Below, in pieces: positions 9,843 through 19,151 of a stretch of DNA of 64,000 bases. The position numbers were made by a program, and so were the translations under genes. This DNA comes from Pseudidiomarina sp. CB1 (GTDB lineage Bacteria > Pseudomonadota > Gammaproteobacteria > Enterobacterales > Alteromonadaceae): the NCBI RefSeq assembly GCF_024752025.1, contig NZ_JANTPU010000001.1, forward strand, positions 744,001 to 808,000, written 5' to 3'. Every line of letters begins with the position of its first letter. Position 1 is the first letter of the stretch. The notes below the pieces were generated by a model, which saw only the letters and a list, made by a program, of their open reading frames with translations, was not told where the DNA came from and did not search any database.

Positions 9843-11806
9843 TCAACAAATTGCTAATTGCTAACCGCGGCGAAATCGCCTGCCGCATCATGCGCACGGC
9901 GCAAGCGATGGGCATCAGTACCGTTGCTGTCTACTCGGCTGCGGATCGCCACGCACAACATGTGCAAATGGCCGACGAAAGCATTTTTATTGGCCCTGCA
10001 CCGAGTGCCGAAAGTTACTTGGTGATCGATAAAATCATTGCTGCGGCCAAACAAACTGGCGCCGATGCAATTCACCCTGGCTACGGCTTTTTATCTGAGA
10101 ACGAAGCCTTTGCGGATGCTTGTGCTGATAACAACATCATCTTCGTTGGCCCGCCAACCAGTGCGATCGCGGCCATGGGCTCGAAAAGCGCTGCCAAGTC
10201 GATCATGAGTGAAGCTGAAGTACCTTTAGTGCCGGGGTACCACGGCAACGAACAAGGTGTTAAGAAACTCAAGTCTGAAGCTGACGTTATCGGTTACCCG
10301 GTGCTACTTAAAGCAGCCTACGGTGGCGGTGGTAAAGGCATGCGCGTGGTTGAAAGCGCCAAAGACTTCGATGAAGCTTTGCAGTCTGCCAAACGTGAGG
10401 CAAAAGCCTCGTTTGGTAACGATAAGATGCTGGTGGAAAAGTTTATCACGCGCCCACGCCACGTCGAAATTCAGGTATTTTGCGACCAACATGGCAATGC
10501 AGTGTACCTCGCCGAGCGCGATTGTTCAGTGCAGCGTCGCCACCAGAAAGTCATTGAAGAAGCCCCTGCCCCGGCCCTTAGTGAACGTACGCGCAAGGCC
10601 ATGGGTGAAGCTGCCGTGCGCGCGGCACAAGCCATCGACTATGTAGGTGCCGGTACCGTTGAGTTCTTACTCGACACGGATAACAGCTTCTACTTCATGG
10701 AAATGAATACCCGTTTGCAGGTTGAACATCCAGTGACCGAAATGGTCACTGGACAAGATCTTGTAGAATGGCAATTGCGCGTCGCCAGCGGTGAAACATT
10801 ACCACTTGCACAAGATCAAATCATGTTGCATGGCCACGCCTTTGAGGCGCGGATTTATGCCGAAGATCCGGCCAACGACTTTTTACCAAGCACCGGTACC
10901 TTGCATCATTTGCGTACGCCACAAACCTCAGCACATGTGCGGATTGATAGCGGTGTCGTCGAAGGCGACGAAGTGAGCGCGTTTTATGATCCAATGATCG
11001 CCAAACTCGTGGTGTGGGGTGAAGATCGCACCATTGCGCTGCGCCGCTTACTGCAAGCTTTGGATGACTATCGGATTGCCGGCGTGCGCACCAATATTGA
11101 TTTCTTGCGCGCTATCGCGCGGCATAAGGACTTTCAACGTGCTGAACTTACTACGCGCTTCATTGAAAAGCATCACGATGCGTTGTTCCAAGCGCCTACC
11201 GCGGCAACCATTGAAGACTACGCGGTGCTCGCTACCTTAGCCGAGAACCTGATTGAACAAAGTTCTGCAAATGATGTGTGGCGTCATGCCCGTAACTTCC
11301 GTTTGAATCAACCTGAGCAATTTAGCTTGCAACTGCAACACAATGAGCAGGATTACAATGTGAGCCTCACGGCAACCGCAACCGGTTGGCGGAGCAACTA
11401 CAATGACAGTAGTTGGCAGGGTGAACTTTACGGCGACCAGCTCAAGGTTAGCAAAGACGGACATCGCTTTAACGTCTACGTGATGCATACTGAACACGAT
11501 ATTACCGTCTTTTCGAGCGCCTTAAGTGTACGCTTTGCTCGGCATTTAGTCGCCGACACCTTAGCGCAAGACACGGCCGCTGGTTCAATGAATGCACCCA
11601 TGAACGGTACCATCGTTGAAGTGCTAGTGAAGCAAGGCGATAACGTTGAAGCTGATCAGGCGGTCGTGATCATGGAAGCAATGAAAATGGAATACACCAT
11701 TCGTGCCAGTCACGCCGGTACCGTTGAGCAAGTATTTTACGCCGCAGGTGACCTTGTTAGCGATGGCGCTGAGTTAGTCAGCATCAAAGCAGAAGAGGCA
11801 GAATAA
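9839..11806 (+). CDS. liuD: 3-Methylcrotonyl-CoA carboxylase, biotin carboxylase/BCCP (alpha) subunit
   Basis: A 655-residue biotin-dependent carboxylase subunit. Biotin carboxylase domain: NRGEIACRI at 9-17, the ATP-grasp loop [11 protein letters not shown] near 161-171, [14 protein letters not shown] near 290-303. The C-terminal biotinyl domain carries EAMKMEY with biotinylated Lys616. It pairs with LiuB. It overlaps liuC by 4 bp (ATGA) and its stop overlaps liuE by 1 bp (TAATG), consistent with one polycistron. Confidence 0.96.
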   Translation: MINKLLIANRGEIACRIMRTAQAMGISTVAVYSAADRHAQHVQMADESIFIGPAPSAESYLVIDKIIAAAKQTGADAIHPGYGFLSENEAFADACADNNIIFVGPPTSAIAAMGSKSAAKSIMSEAEVPLVPGYHGNEQGVKKLKSEADVIGYPVLLKAAYGGGGKGMRVVESAKDFDEALQSAKREAKASFGNDKMLVEKFITRPRHVEIQVFCDQHGNAVYLAERDCSVQRRHQKVIEEAPAPALSERTRKAMGEAAVRAAQAIDYVGAGTVEFLLDTDNSFYFMEMNTRLQVEHPVTEMVTGQDLVEWQLRVASGETLPLAQDQIMLHGHAFEARIYAEDPANDFLPSTGTLHHLRTPQTSAHVRIDSGVVEGDEVSAFYDPMIAKLVVWGEDRTIALRRLLQALDDYRIAGVRTNIDFLRAIARHKDFQRAELTTRFIEKHHDALFQAPTAATIEDYAVLATLAENLIEQSSANDVWRHARNFRLNQPEQFSLQLQHNEQDYNVSLTATATGWRSNYNDSSWQGELYGDQLKVSKDGHRFNVYVMHTEHDITVFSSALSVRFARHLVADTLAQDTAAGSMNAPMNGTIVEVLVKQGDNVEADQAVVIMEAMKMEYTIRASHAGTVEQVFYAAGDLVSDGAELVSIKAEEAE

Positions 11807-12705
11807 TGTCGGAACGCATTAAAATTGTTGAAGTTGGCCCACGTGATGGCCTGCAGAATGAGCAGGCTGTTACGACCGCAGCCAAAATTCAACTGGTAAA
11901 CGATCTCGCGCGTGCCGGTGTCGATTACATCGAAACAGGCTCTTTTGTGAGTCCCAAATGGGTGCCGCAAATGGCTGACAGCGGCGACGTCTTTGCCGGG
12001 ATCACACGTCAATCTGGCGTTACCTACGCAGCGTTGACGCCAAATCTGAAAGGCTTCGAGGCGGCGATGGCGGCGCGCGCTGACGAAGTTGCTATCTTTG
12101 GTGCGGCCTCAGAGGGCTTCAGTCAGAAAAACATCAACTGCAGCATTGCTGAAAGTCTCGAGCGCTTTACTCCGGTATTAGCTGCTGCGGCCGACAATGG
12201 TATAAAAGTCCGCGGTTACGTGAGTTGCGTGTTAGGTTGCCCCTATGACGGCGACATCGCACCCGATCAAGTTGCATGGGTAGCAGAAAAGCTTTATCAA
12301 ATGGGCTGCTACGAGGTCTCATTAGGCGATACGATTGGCGTTGGCACGCCATTAAAAGCTCAACGTATGCTCGAAGCCGTCGCCGCCAAAGTACCGATGG
12401 AACAGCTTGCCCTGCACTTTCACAATACCTACGGGCAAGCGCTGGCTAATATTGCCAGCTGTTTGCCACTTGGCGTTCGCACCATCGATAGTGCTGTTGC
12501 CGGACTCGGTGGCTGCCCTTATGCCAAAGGAGCCAGTGGCAATGTTGCTAGCGAAGATGTCGTTTACATGCTTCATGGCATGGGCTACGACACCGGTATC
12601 GATTTAGCCCAACTGATCACTGCTGGGCAGCGTATCTGCAGTACGTTGGGTCAACAACCACGTTCAAACGTTGCGTTAGCCGAAATCGCCAAACACTCAC
12701 ATTAA
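11806..12705 (+). CDS. liuE: Hydroxymethylglutaryl-CoA lyase
   Basis: Splits HMG-CoA into acetoacetate and acetyl-CoA. It has 299 residues and a TIM-barrel fold. [12 protein letters not shown] is at 8-19, the metal-binding LHFHNT at 203-208, and the signature loop [14 protein letters not shown] carries catalytic Cys237. It is the last liu enzyme; aacS begins 18 bp downstream, so the acetoacetate released here has an activating enzyme next door. Confidence 0.95.
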   Translation: MSERIKIVEVGPRDGLQNEQAVTTAAKIQLVNDLARAGVDYIETGSFVSPKWVPQMADSGDVFAGITRQSGVTYAALTPNLKGFEAAMAARADEVAIFGAASEGFSQKNINCSIAESLERFTPVLAAAADNGIKVRGYVSCVLGCPYDGDIAPDQVAWVAEKLYQMGCYEVSLGDTIGVGTPLKAQRMLEAVAAKVPMEQLALHFHNTYGQALANIASCLPLGVRTIDSAVAGLGGCPYAKGASGNVASEDVVYMLHGMGYDTGIDLAQLITAGQRICSTLGQQPRSNVALAEIAKHSH

Positions 12706-12723
12706 ATCTACGGGGGCCAGAAA

Positions 12724-14673
12724 ATGACAACGAAAATGCTGTGGCAACCTTCAGCAGACACTATTGCCGCTGCGCGTATGACGCATTTTATGCAATGTCT
12801 GAATCAAGACCAAAACTTAGCGCTCGCCAACTACCACGATTTACATCAATGGTCGGTCGAGCACAGTGCAGACTTTTGGCGTTATGCGTGGGATTACTTA
12901 GCGGTGATCGGCGAGCCAGGCGAACGTACTGTCATCGACCAAGACAAGCTCCCAGGCGCACGTTGGTTCCCTGATGCACGCCTAAATTTCGCCGAAAATT
13001 TGATGCGCTACAATGATGAGCGTATCGCTTTGGTGTTCCGTGGTGAAAATGGCGCACGTCAAGCATTGAGCTACCAAGAATTGCACCGCCAAGTTGCTCT
13101 TGTTGCAGCGCATCTGCGCAGTTTAGGCGTGCAAAAAGGCGACCGCGTTGCCGCGATGATGCCCAATTGCTGTGAAACGATTATCGCTATGCTGGCCACC
13201 ACCAGTTTGGGCGCCATTTGGTCATCTTGCTCGCCCGACTTTGGTGTGCAAGGCGTACTTGATCGTTTCGGTCAAATTGAACCGAAGGTTTTACTTACCG
13301 TCGATGGTTACTTCTATAATGGAAAAACCATCGATATCAGCGACAAGACCAGTGCCATTCGCGCGCAATTACCAAGCCTCAAACAGACTATTTTTGTCGC
13401 CTTTGCCGAGCTCGAGCAAGAGCTCCCCGAAGCCAGTTTCGATTGGCACGCTATTGTTGCGAGCAAGCATGAAACGCCCGCTTTAGAATTCGTGCAAACA
13501 GACTTTAATCATCCGCTTTACATCATGTTTAGTTCAGGCACTACCGGCGTGCCCAAATGTATCGTACACGGCGCCGGTGGCACCTTATTGCAGCACTTAA
13601 AAGAACATGCGCTGCACACGGACATCAACCGCGATGATGTATTTTTCTATTTCACCACCTGTGGTTGGATGATGTGGAATTGGCTCGTGTCTGGCCTTGC
13701 CCAGGGCGCCACGTTGGTGCTGTTCGACGGCTCGCCTTTTTACCCGCAACCGAGTGTATTGTGGGACATTGCCGATCAAGAAGGCATTAGCGTGTTTGGC
13801 ACCAGTGCAAAATACCTATCCGCGCTCGAAAAAGCCGAGTGTAAACCACGCACCAGCCACCAACTTGACGACTTACGGGCTATCCTTACCACAGGTTCGG
13901 TATTGGCGCCTGAAAGCTTTGATTATGTTTATCGGGATATCAAAACTGATCTTTGTTTGTCATCCATTTCAGGTGGTACCGATATCGTTTCTTGCTTCGC
14001 TTTGGGTTGCCCTATCCTGCCCGTTTACCGTGGTGAGCTGCAATGCCGCGGGTTAGGCCTCGATGTGCAAATTTTCAATGAACAAGGGCAAGCGGTACGC
14101 AACGAAAAAGGCGAACTCGTGTGTCGCAATAGCTTCCCATGTATGCCGTTAGGCTTTTGGCACGACGACAGTGGTGAGCGCTACTTTAATGCCTATTTTG
14201 CGCGTTTTGACAACACATGGGCCCACGGTGACTACGCCGAGCTTACCGATCACGACGGCGTGATTATTTATGGCCGTTCCGATGCCGTACTCAATCCGGG
14301 TGGTGTGCGTATTGGCACCGCCGAGATTTATCGCCAAGTCGAAAAAATTGATGCCGTACTCGAAAGTATTGCGGTCGGTCAGCACTGGCAAGATGACGAA
14401 CGTGTCGTACTCTTTGTGCGGTTACGTGATGGCATAACCCTCGACGACGAGTTGCAACAGCAAATACGCAGCACCATTCGCGCCAATGCAACACCTCGGC
14501 ACGTACCTGCGGTGATTGCTCAGGTCAATGACATTCCACGGACGATTAGCGGTAAGATTGTTGAGCTTGCTGTGCGTCAAGTGATTCACGGTGAGCAAGT
14601 CAAGAACACTGATGCGCTGGCTAATCCGGATGCTTTACGTGAGTTCGCCAACCGTCCTGAGTTGCAGGAGTAG
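12724..14673 (+). CDS. aacS: Acetoacetyl-CoA synthetase (acetoacetate--CoA ligase)
   Basis: ATP-dependent activation of acetoacetate to acetoacetyl-CoA, which AtoB then cleaves. It is a 649-residue member of the AMP-forming (ANL) family. The P-loop-like motif MFSSGTTGVPKCIVHG lies near residues 262-277; the late YGRSDAVLNPGGVRIGTAEIY and the acetylated-type Lys region TISGKIVE are present. The N-terminal ~100 residues fit acetoacetyl-CoA rather than acetyl-CoA synthetases (DFWRYAWDY, LPGARWFPDARLNFAEN). It is preceded by GGGGGCC and lies 18 bp after liuE, in the same operon. Confidence 0.95.
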   Translation: MTTKMLWQPSADTIAAARMTHFMQCLNQDQNLALANYHDLHQWSVEHSADFWRYAWDYLAVIGEPGERTVIDQDKLPGARWFPDARLNFAENLMRYNDERIALVFRGENGARQALSYQELHRQVALVAAHLRSLGVQKGDRVAAMMPNCCETIIAMLATTSLGAIWSSCSPDFGVQGVLDRFGQIEPKVLLTVDGYFYNGKTIDISDKTSAIRAQLPSLKQTIFVAFAELEQELPEASFDWHAIVASKHETPALEFVQTDFNHPLYIMFSSGTTGVPKCIVHGAGGTLLQHLKEHALHTDINRDDVFFYFTTCGWMMWNWLVSGLAQGATLVLFDGSPFYPQPSVLWDIADQEGISVFGTSAKYLSALEKAECKPRTSHQLDDLRAILTTGSVLAPESFDYVYRDIKTDLCLSSISGGTDIVSCFALGCPILPVYRGELQCRGLGLDVQIFNEQGQAVRNEKGELVCRNSFPCMPLGFWHDDSGERYFNAYFARFDNTWAHGDYAELTDHDGVIIYGRSDAVLNPGGVRIGTAEIYRQVEKIDAVLESIAVGQHWQDDERVVLFVRLRDGITLDDELQQQIRSTIRANATPRHVPAVIAQVNDIPRTISGKIVELAVRQVIHGEQVKNTDALANPDALREFANRPELQE

Positions 14674-14681
14674 TCAGAAAC

Positions 14682-16910
14682 ATGCAAGCGCGTTGGCGGT
14701 TGGTGCGACGGTTAGTGCTGATCTTTTTTATCGGCTGTGTGTTGACCTTAGTGTCAACCCGGTTCATTTTGCTCGCCGAAGAACAAACCATCCGCCAGCG
14801 ATTAAGCGACGACAGCCGCCAAGTTGAGCACCAATTACGCCAGATGATGCTCAACTATGCCTTTGCTACCGAGTGGACTGCGCGTAGTCTTGAAGTTGGT
14901 GGTATCGACTATGCTAAACAGCTTAGTGACGAAGCCGCTTCGCTGTTTCTTTATTACCCTTCTTTGCAACGCATTCTGGTCTTCGACACCGACTTCAACA
15001 AGCAATTTGAACGTTACCGCGATGCTGAACAAGCGCTACCGGCGCAAGATTTTTCGACCAGTATAATTGCTGAGAACTTACGCCAAGAACCCGCCTTGCC
15101 TCATGCACAAAGTGCACCGGCACAGAACTTTTCTAAAAACCCAGCCGATATTGTGATTGCACTGCCATTTACTACAGCAGAGCATATGCATTACCTCATC
15201 TTGGTCGTCAACATTCATAAGCTTTTTGATCAGTTGATCCGCCAGCAAATTACTGAAGGGTATCAAGTTGCGGTAAAACTGAATGAACAGACCATTTATC
15301 GTTTTGCTGGCACTGATGCTCTGCGTGATAAGTGGTTAATCGAAAGGCCTCTGGTGTTTGCAATTAATACATGGGAGTTAGAGCTTTGGCCGACCGCGGC
15401 AAAGCTTGCCGACATGTATTCAGCGAGCGCCAAGCTGGTCTTTTTTGGTGGCTTATTACTGACCGCAGGCGGGTTAGTACTTGGCTGGCGTTCGCATCGT
15501 TTACACAAAGCGGTGAAAGAGCATCATCAAGAAGTAAAACAGTTGCGCAAGCGTCTGAAAAACATGCATGCTACCGAAGCTCAGTTGGTCTTTTTATCCG
15601 ACCACGATGCGCAAACTGAATTGCCAAATAAAAATGGCTTAGCCCACCATCTTGAGGGCCTGCTCGAGCGCTGCGCCACCGAACAAAAGAATTTAAGTTT
15701 ACTGATCATTAGTATTGATTCGTTAGCTGAGCTCAATCACGCTCTCGGTCATCCCGTTGGCGATGAAATTATTCAACGCATTGCCCAGCGCATCAATAAA
15801 GCCGTACCGGCGTCGGTATTTTTGGCACGCACCAACATTGATACTTTTGTTGCCGTGAATACTACCGAGGACTGGGGACATTTAGCGCTCGATCTCGCGC
15901 GAACAATTCGTGAAGCGATTCGCCCGCAGTTATTTATTGATGAACACGAAATTTACTGTTCGGCATCCATAGGCATAGCACTTGCGAAAGACGCCAACTA
16001 CCAACTCGAGACGCTCTTACATAATGCCGATGCTGCCCATTATAAGGCCAAGCAACAAGGCTTTTTCGGCATTGAACAATATCAACCAGAACAACGGCAT
16101 GCGCTAGGTGAGCGCCGCGAAAGACTCCATGCGTTGCGGATTGCGCTCGATAAACAAGAACTGGAGTTAAACTACCAGCCTATTATCCAGCTCCGTAATC
16201 AACGTGCCGAGGGAGTTGAAGGGCTCATACGGTGGCGCACTAAAACCGGACACGTCATCGAACCCCAGCAATTTTTGCACCTGATGGAGCAAACCGGACT
16301 CATTTTTTCGCTGACTGAATTCGCCATTCGAACGGCGTGCCAACAGTTAAAACAATGGCATAGCAAGGGTATAGAACAACTCACTATGAGTCTGAACTTT
16401 TCCTTACGCCAACTCACCATGCCCGAGCTGCCGCAACTTCTCGAGCAACACATCAAGCGTGCCCAACTCGCCCCAGAGCACGTGCAGCTGGATATTAATG
16501 AGGCAGTGTTTCTGCAACTTTGCCAACATCATCACAGCACCTTAGATTGCTTTAAAAAGCTTGGCGTACGACTCTGTGTTAACCTGTTAGGGGTGAGTCA
16601 TCAATTGCTTCAGGCCATGGAACGTTGTACGCCACAGGTCTTTAAAATAGCGCCGGAATTAATTGCGGAAATCCCTAACGATGTCGTGCAAACCGAACTC
16701 GTTGAAAGCATCATCCGTCTAGCGCAAAATTCACATTGTCAGGTCATTGCTGTTGCCGTTGAACATCAACAGCAAATCGACTTTCTAAAACAACGAAACT
16801 GTTATCTAGCGCAGGGGAACTTGCTAGCCCCACCGCTTACGGCAGCACAATTAGGTCGGTTGTTAGACGCACCATTCGTCGGACAACAGCCACCATCAGC
16901 GTCTTTATAG
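14682..16910 (+). CDS. Membrane protein with degenerate GGDEF and EAL domains
   Basis: A 742-residue protein with TM helices at about 9-31 and 252-269 flanking a ~220-residue periplasmic region of unknown fold. A short coiled coil (~271-298) follows, then GGDEF-like (~310-465) and EAL-like (~480-735) domains. Both active sites look dead. The GGDEF position reads RTNID (383-387) and EAL reads EGL (513-515). The DDFG loop is replaced by LCVNLLG (631-637). A Glu (607, in DINEAVF) and Lys655 are retained. It is therefore more likely a c-di-GMP sensor or a CsrD-like regulator than an enzyme, by inference. It sits 8 bp after aacS and 9 bp before the ETF-QO gene, inside the catabolic operon. Confidence 0.85.
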   Translation: MQARWRLVRRLVLIFFIGCVLTLVSTRFILLAEEQTIRQRLSDDSRQVEHQLRQMMLNYAFATEWTARSLEVGGIDYAKQLSDEAASLFLYYPSLQRILVFDTDFNKQFERYRDAEQALPAQDFSTSIIAENLRQEPALPHAQSAPAQNFSKNPADIVIALPFTTAEHMHYLILVVNIHKLFDQLIRQQITEGYQVAVKLNEQTIYRFAGTDALRDKWLIERPLVFAINTWELELWPTAAKLADMYSASAKLVFFGGLLLTAGGLVLGWRSHRLHKAVKEHHQEVKQLRKRLKNMHATEAQLVFLSDHDAQTELPNKNGLAHHLEGLLERCATEQKNLSLLIISIDSLAELNHALGHPVGDEIIQRIAQRINKAVPASVFLARTNIDTFVAVNTTEDWGHLALDLARTIREAIRPQLFIDEHEIYCSASIGIALAKDANYQLETLLHNADAAHYKAKQQGFFGIEQYQPEQRHALGERRERLHALRIALDKQELELNYQPIIQLRNQRAEGVEGLIRWRTKTGHVIEPQQFLHLMEQTGLIFSLTEFAIRTACQQLKQWHSKGIEQLTMSLNFSLRQLTMPELPQLLEQHIKRAQLAPEHVQLDINEAVFLQLCQHHHSTLDCFKKLGVRLCVNLLGVSHQLLQAMERCTPQVFKIAPELIAEIPNDVVQTELVESIIRLAQNSHCQVIAVAVEHQQQIDFLKQRNCYLAQGNLLAPPLTAAQLGRLLDAPFVGQQPPSASL

Positions 16911-16919
16911 GAGTCCATT

Positions 16920-18563
16920 ATGCAACGCGAAAGTATGGAGTTTGATGTCGTCATTGTAGGTGCAGGTCCCGCAGGTCTTGCCACTGCAATCCGCCTTGCA
17001 CAACTTGCCCAAGAGCAAGAACAAGAACGCATGATCTGCGTCGTTGAAAAAGGCTCAGAAGTCGGCGCACATATTCTCTCTGGTGCCGTTTTTGAAACAC
17101 GTGCCCTAGACGAGTTACTGCCCAACTGGAAGGAACTTGGCGCGCCACTGTCGACGCCCGTTACCGAGGACCACATTTTTTACTTTAATAGCGCCGAGTC
17201 CGCACGTCGGCTACCCAACTTCATGGTGCCGAAAACCTTCCACAATGAAGGCAATTACATCACCAGCATGGGCAACGTTTGCCGCTGGTTAGCTGAGCAG
17301 GCCGAAGCACTTGGTGTCGAAATTTTCCCTGGCTTTCCGGCCGCTGATGTCATCATTGAAGACGGCAAAGTAGCGGGTGTCATTACTGGCGACATGGGTG
17401 TTTCTGCCGATGGCGAGCAAAAAGAGAGTTTCGAGCCAGGAATGGAGCTCCGAGCGAAGTATACCGTCTTCGCTGAGGGCTGCCGTGGTCACTTAGGCAA
17501 ACGCTTGCAAGATGAATTCAAACTCAACGACGACGCTTCGCCACAGCACTATGCCATCGGCTTTAAGGAAATTTGGGATATCCCTGCTGAACAGCACCAA
17601 CCGGGGCTTGTGGTCCACAGCACTGGCTGGCCATTAAATGACGATGCGACGGGCGGTGGTTATCTTTATCACGCCGAAGACGGGCAAGTTTATGTCGGCC
17701 TTATCGTTGATCTTAATTACGCAAACCCTTACTTGAATCCGTTCCAAGAGTTTCAGCGCTTTAAAACACACCCAGAGATTGCCAAAGTTTTGAACGGTGG
17801 TAAGCGGGTGACTTACGGCGCACGAGCGATTGCTAAAGGTGGATTTTATTCGCTACCGAAAATGACCATGCCGGGTGGCTTGCTAGTGGGCTGTAATGCT
17901 GGCACGTTGAACTTCGCAAAAATCAAAGGTAATCATACGGCAATGAAATCCGGCATGTTGGCGGCTGAATCGATTCACGAAGCCTTAACTGCTGACCAGG
18001 CGCAGACTGAACTTACTGGCTTTATTGATAACTTTAAAGCGTCATGGCTTTATGATGAACTCTACCGTTCACGTAACTTTGGTCCAGCTATTCATAAGTT
18101 TGGTACTTGGTTTGGTGGTGCATATAACACCATCGATCAAAACTTTTTCGGCGGTAAATTACCTTTTACCATCAAAGATCAAACTGCCGATTATGCGAGT
18201 TTAGGAAAAGCGAGTACCTATTCACCGATTGATTATCCAAAACCCGATAATAAATTAACCTTTGACCGCCTATCGTCGGTCTATTTATCGAATACCAATC
18301 ACGAAGAAGATCAGCCCTGTCATTTAAAACTTAAGGACGCTGATATTCCCTTGACGGTCAATTTACCGGAGTATGCGGAGCCGGCACAACGTTATTGCCC
18401 TGCTGGCGTTTACGAAGTGGTTGAAGAAGACGGACAAGCAGTTTTTAAGATTAATGCGCAGAATTGTATTCATTGCAAAACCTGTGACATTAAAGATCCA
18501 AGCCAAAATATTACATGGGTAACTCCAGAAGGCACCGGCGGTCCTAATTACCCAAATATGTAA
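16920..18563 (+). CDS. Electron transfer flavoprotein-ubiquinone oxidoreductase
   Basis: Moves electrons from reduced ETF to the quinone pool at the inner membrane, serving the acyl-CoA dehydrogenases encoded nearby. It has 547 residues. The FAD dinucleotide fold VGAGPAGLATAIRLAQ is at 13-28. The C-terminal 4Fe-4S site is supplied by YCPAGVY and CIHCKTCDIKDP, followed by the family ending GTGGPNYPNM. The start ATG 16920 has AGGAG 8 nt upstream. It is the last gene before a strong terminator, so the liu transcript may extend this far. The ETF subunits themselves are not in the window. Confidence 0.95.
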   Translation: MQRESMEFDVVIVGAGPAGLATAIRLAQLAQEQEQERMICVVEKGSEVGAHILSGAVFETRALDELLPNWKELGAPLSTPVTEDHIFYFNSAESARRLPNFMVPKTFHNEGNYITSMGNVCRWLAEQAEALGVEIFPGFPAADVIIEDGKVAGVITGDMGVSADGEQKESFEPGMELRAKYTVFAEGCRGHLGKRLQDEFKLNDDASPQHYAIGFKEIWDIPAEQHQPGLVVHSTGWPLNDDATGGGYLYHAEDGQVYVGLIVDLNYANPYLNPFQEFQRFKTHPEIAKVLNGGKRVTYGARAIAKGGFYSLPKMTMPGGLLVGCNAGTLNFAKIKGNHTAMKSGMLAAESIHEALTADQAQTELTGFIDNFKASWLYDELYRSRNFGPAIHKFGTWFGGAYNTIDQNFFGGKLPFTIKDQTADYASLGKASTYSPIDYPKPDNKLTFDRLSSVYLSNTNHEEDQPCHLKLKDADIPLTVNLPEYAEPAQRYCPAGVYEVVEEDGQAVFKINAQNCIHCKTCDIKDPSQNITWVTPEGTGGPNYPNM

Positions 18564-18601
18564 ATACGTTTTCTATCAATTCGCACTCGCTGTATGATAT
18601 C

Positions 18602-18641
18602 GCCGACGACAAAATAAGATTGTCGTCGGCGTTTCTTTTTC
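18602..18641 (+). terminator. Rho-independent terminator after ETF-QO
   Basis: A perfect 11-bp stem GCCGACGACAA/TTGTCGTCGGC (18602-18612 and 18620-18630) with a 7-nt loop is followed by GTTTCTTTTTC. It closes the liu-ETF-QO block before the H-NS-like gene. Confidence 0.9.
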
Positions 18642-18682
18642 ATCTAATGTAATTTCTTTTTATAACTTTGGAAGTAACAACA

Positions 18683-19087
18683 ATGAGTGACTTTTTAGAT
18701 ATCCTGACGCACGGACGTCGTCTTAAAGCTGCGGTAAAGGAATTATCTATTCAAGAATTAGAAGAAGTCGAACAAAAGTTAGTGAAAGTTATTGCTGACC
18801 GCCGTGAAGAACAAGCCGAATTAAAGAAACTTGAAGCTGAGAAGCAGCGAAAAATCGAAGAACTTCGTGAAGCAATGGCGGCTGCAGGAATAGACGCATC
18901 GGAGCTATTGCAAGGCGAGGTTAAAGGTACCACCAAAGCTAAACGCAAACGTGCACCTAAGCCAGCGAAATATGCCATTGTCGATGCAAATGGCGAACGC
19001 AAAACTTGGACTGGCCAAGGCCGTATGCCCAACGCATTGAAAGACGCATTGGCCAAAGGTAAAAGTCTCGACGATTACCTTATTTAA
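18683..19087 (+). CDS. H-NS-family nucleoid-associated protein
   Basis: A 134-residue H-NS family protein. Residues ~1-70 form a long charged coiled-coil for oligomerisation. A basic linker (KAKRKRAPKPAKY) follows, and the C-terminal DNA-binding domain holds TWTGQGRMPNAL, the position of the AT-hook-like loop (QGRxP). I chose ATG 18683 over an in-frame TTG 15 bp upstream, because the protein then begins MSDFL as relatives do. It is a single gene with terminators on both sides. Silencing of AT-rich or acquired DNA is the usual role of the family. Confidence 0.92.
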   Translation: MSDFLDILTHGRRLKAAVKELSIQELEEVEQKLVKVIADRREEQAELKKLEAEKQRKIEELREAMAAAGIDASELLQGEVKGTTKAKRKRAPKPAKYAIVDANGERKTWTGQGRMPNALKDALAKGKSLDDYLI

Positions 19088-19101
19088 TAAACTCAATATC
19101 G

Positions 19102-19136
19102 GGCTCCGCTCGCAGGTGCAAGCGGAGCCAACTTGT
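19102..19136 (+). terminator. Hairpin after the H-NS-like gene
   Basis: A perfect 9-bp stem GGCTCCGCT/AGCGGAGCC (19102-19110 and 19121-19129) with a 10-nt loop is followed by only a weak T stretch (AACTTGTTTC). It lies between convergent genes. A second small UUCG-capped hairpin, AGCCTC-TTCG-GAGGCT, follows within the end of the peptidase gene. Confidence 0.6.
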
Positions 19137-19151
19137 TTCGTCGATGTTAGT

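Noticed and set aside
14682-16910. Active diguanylate cyclase or c-di-GMP phosphodiesterase
   Set aside because: The catalytic GGDEF, EAL and DDFG residues are all replaced.
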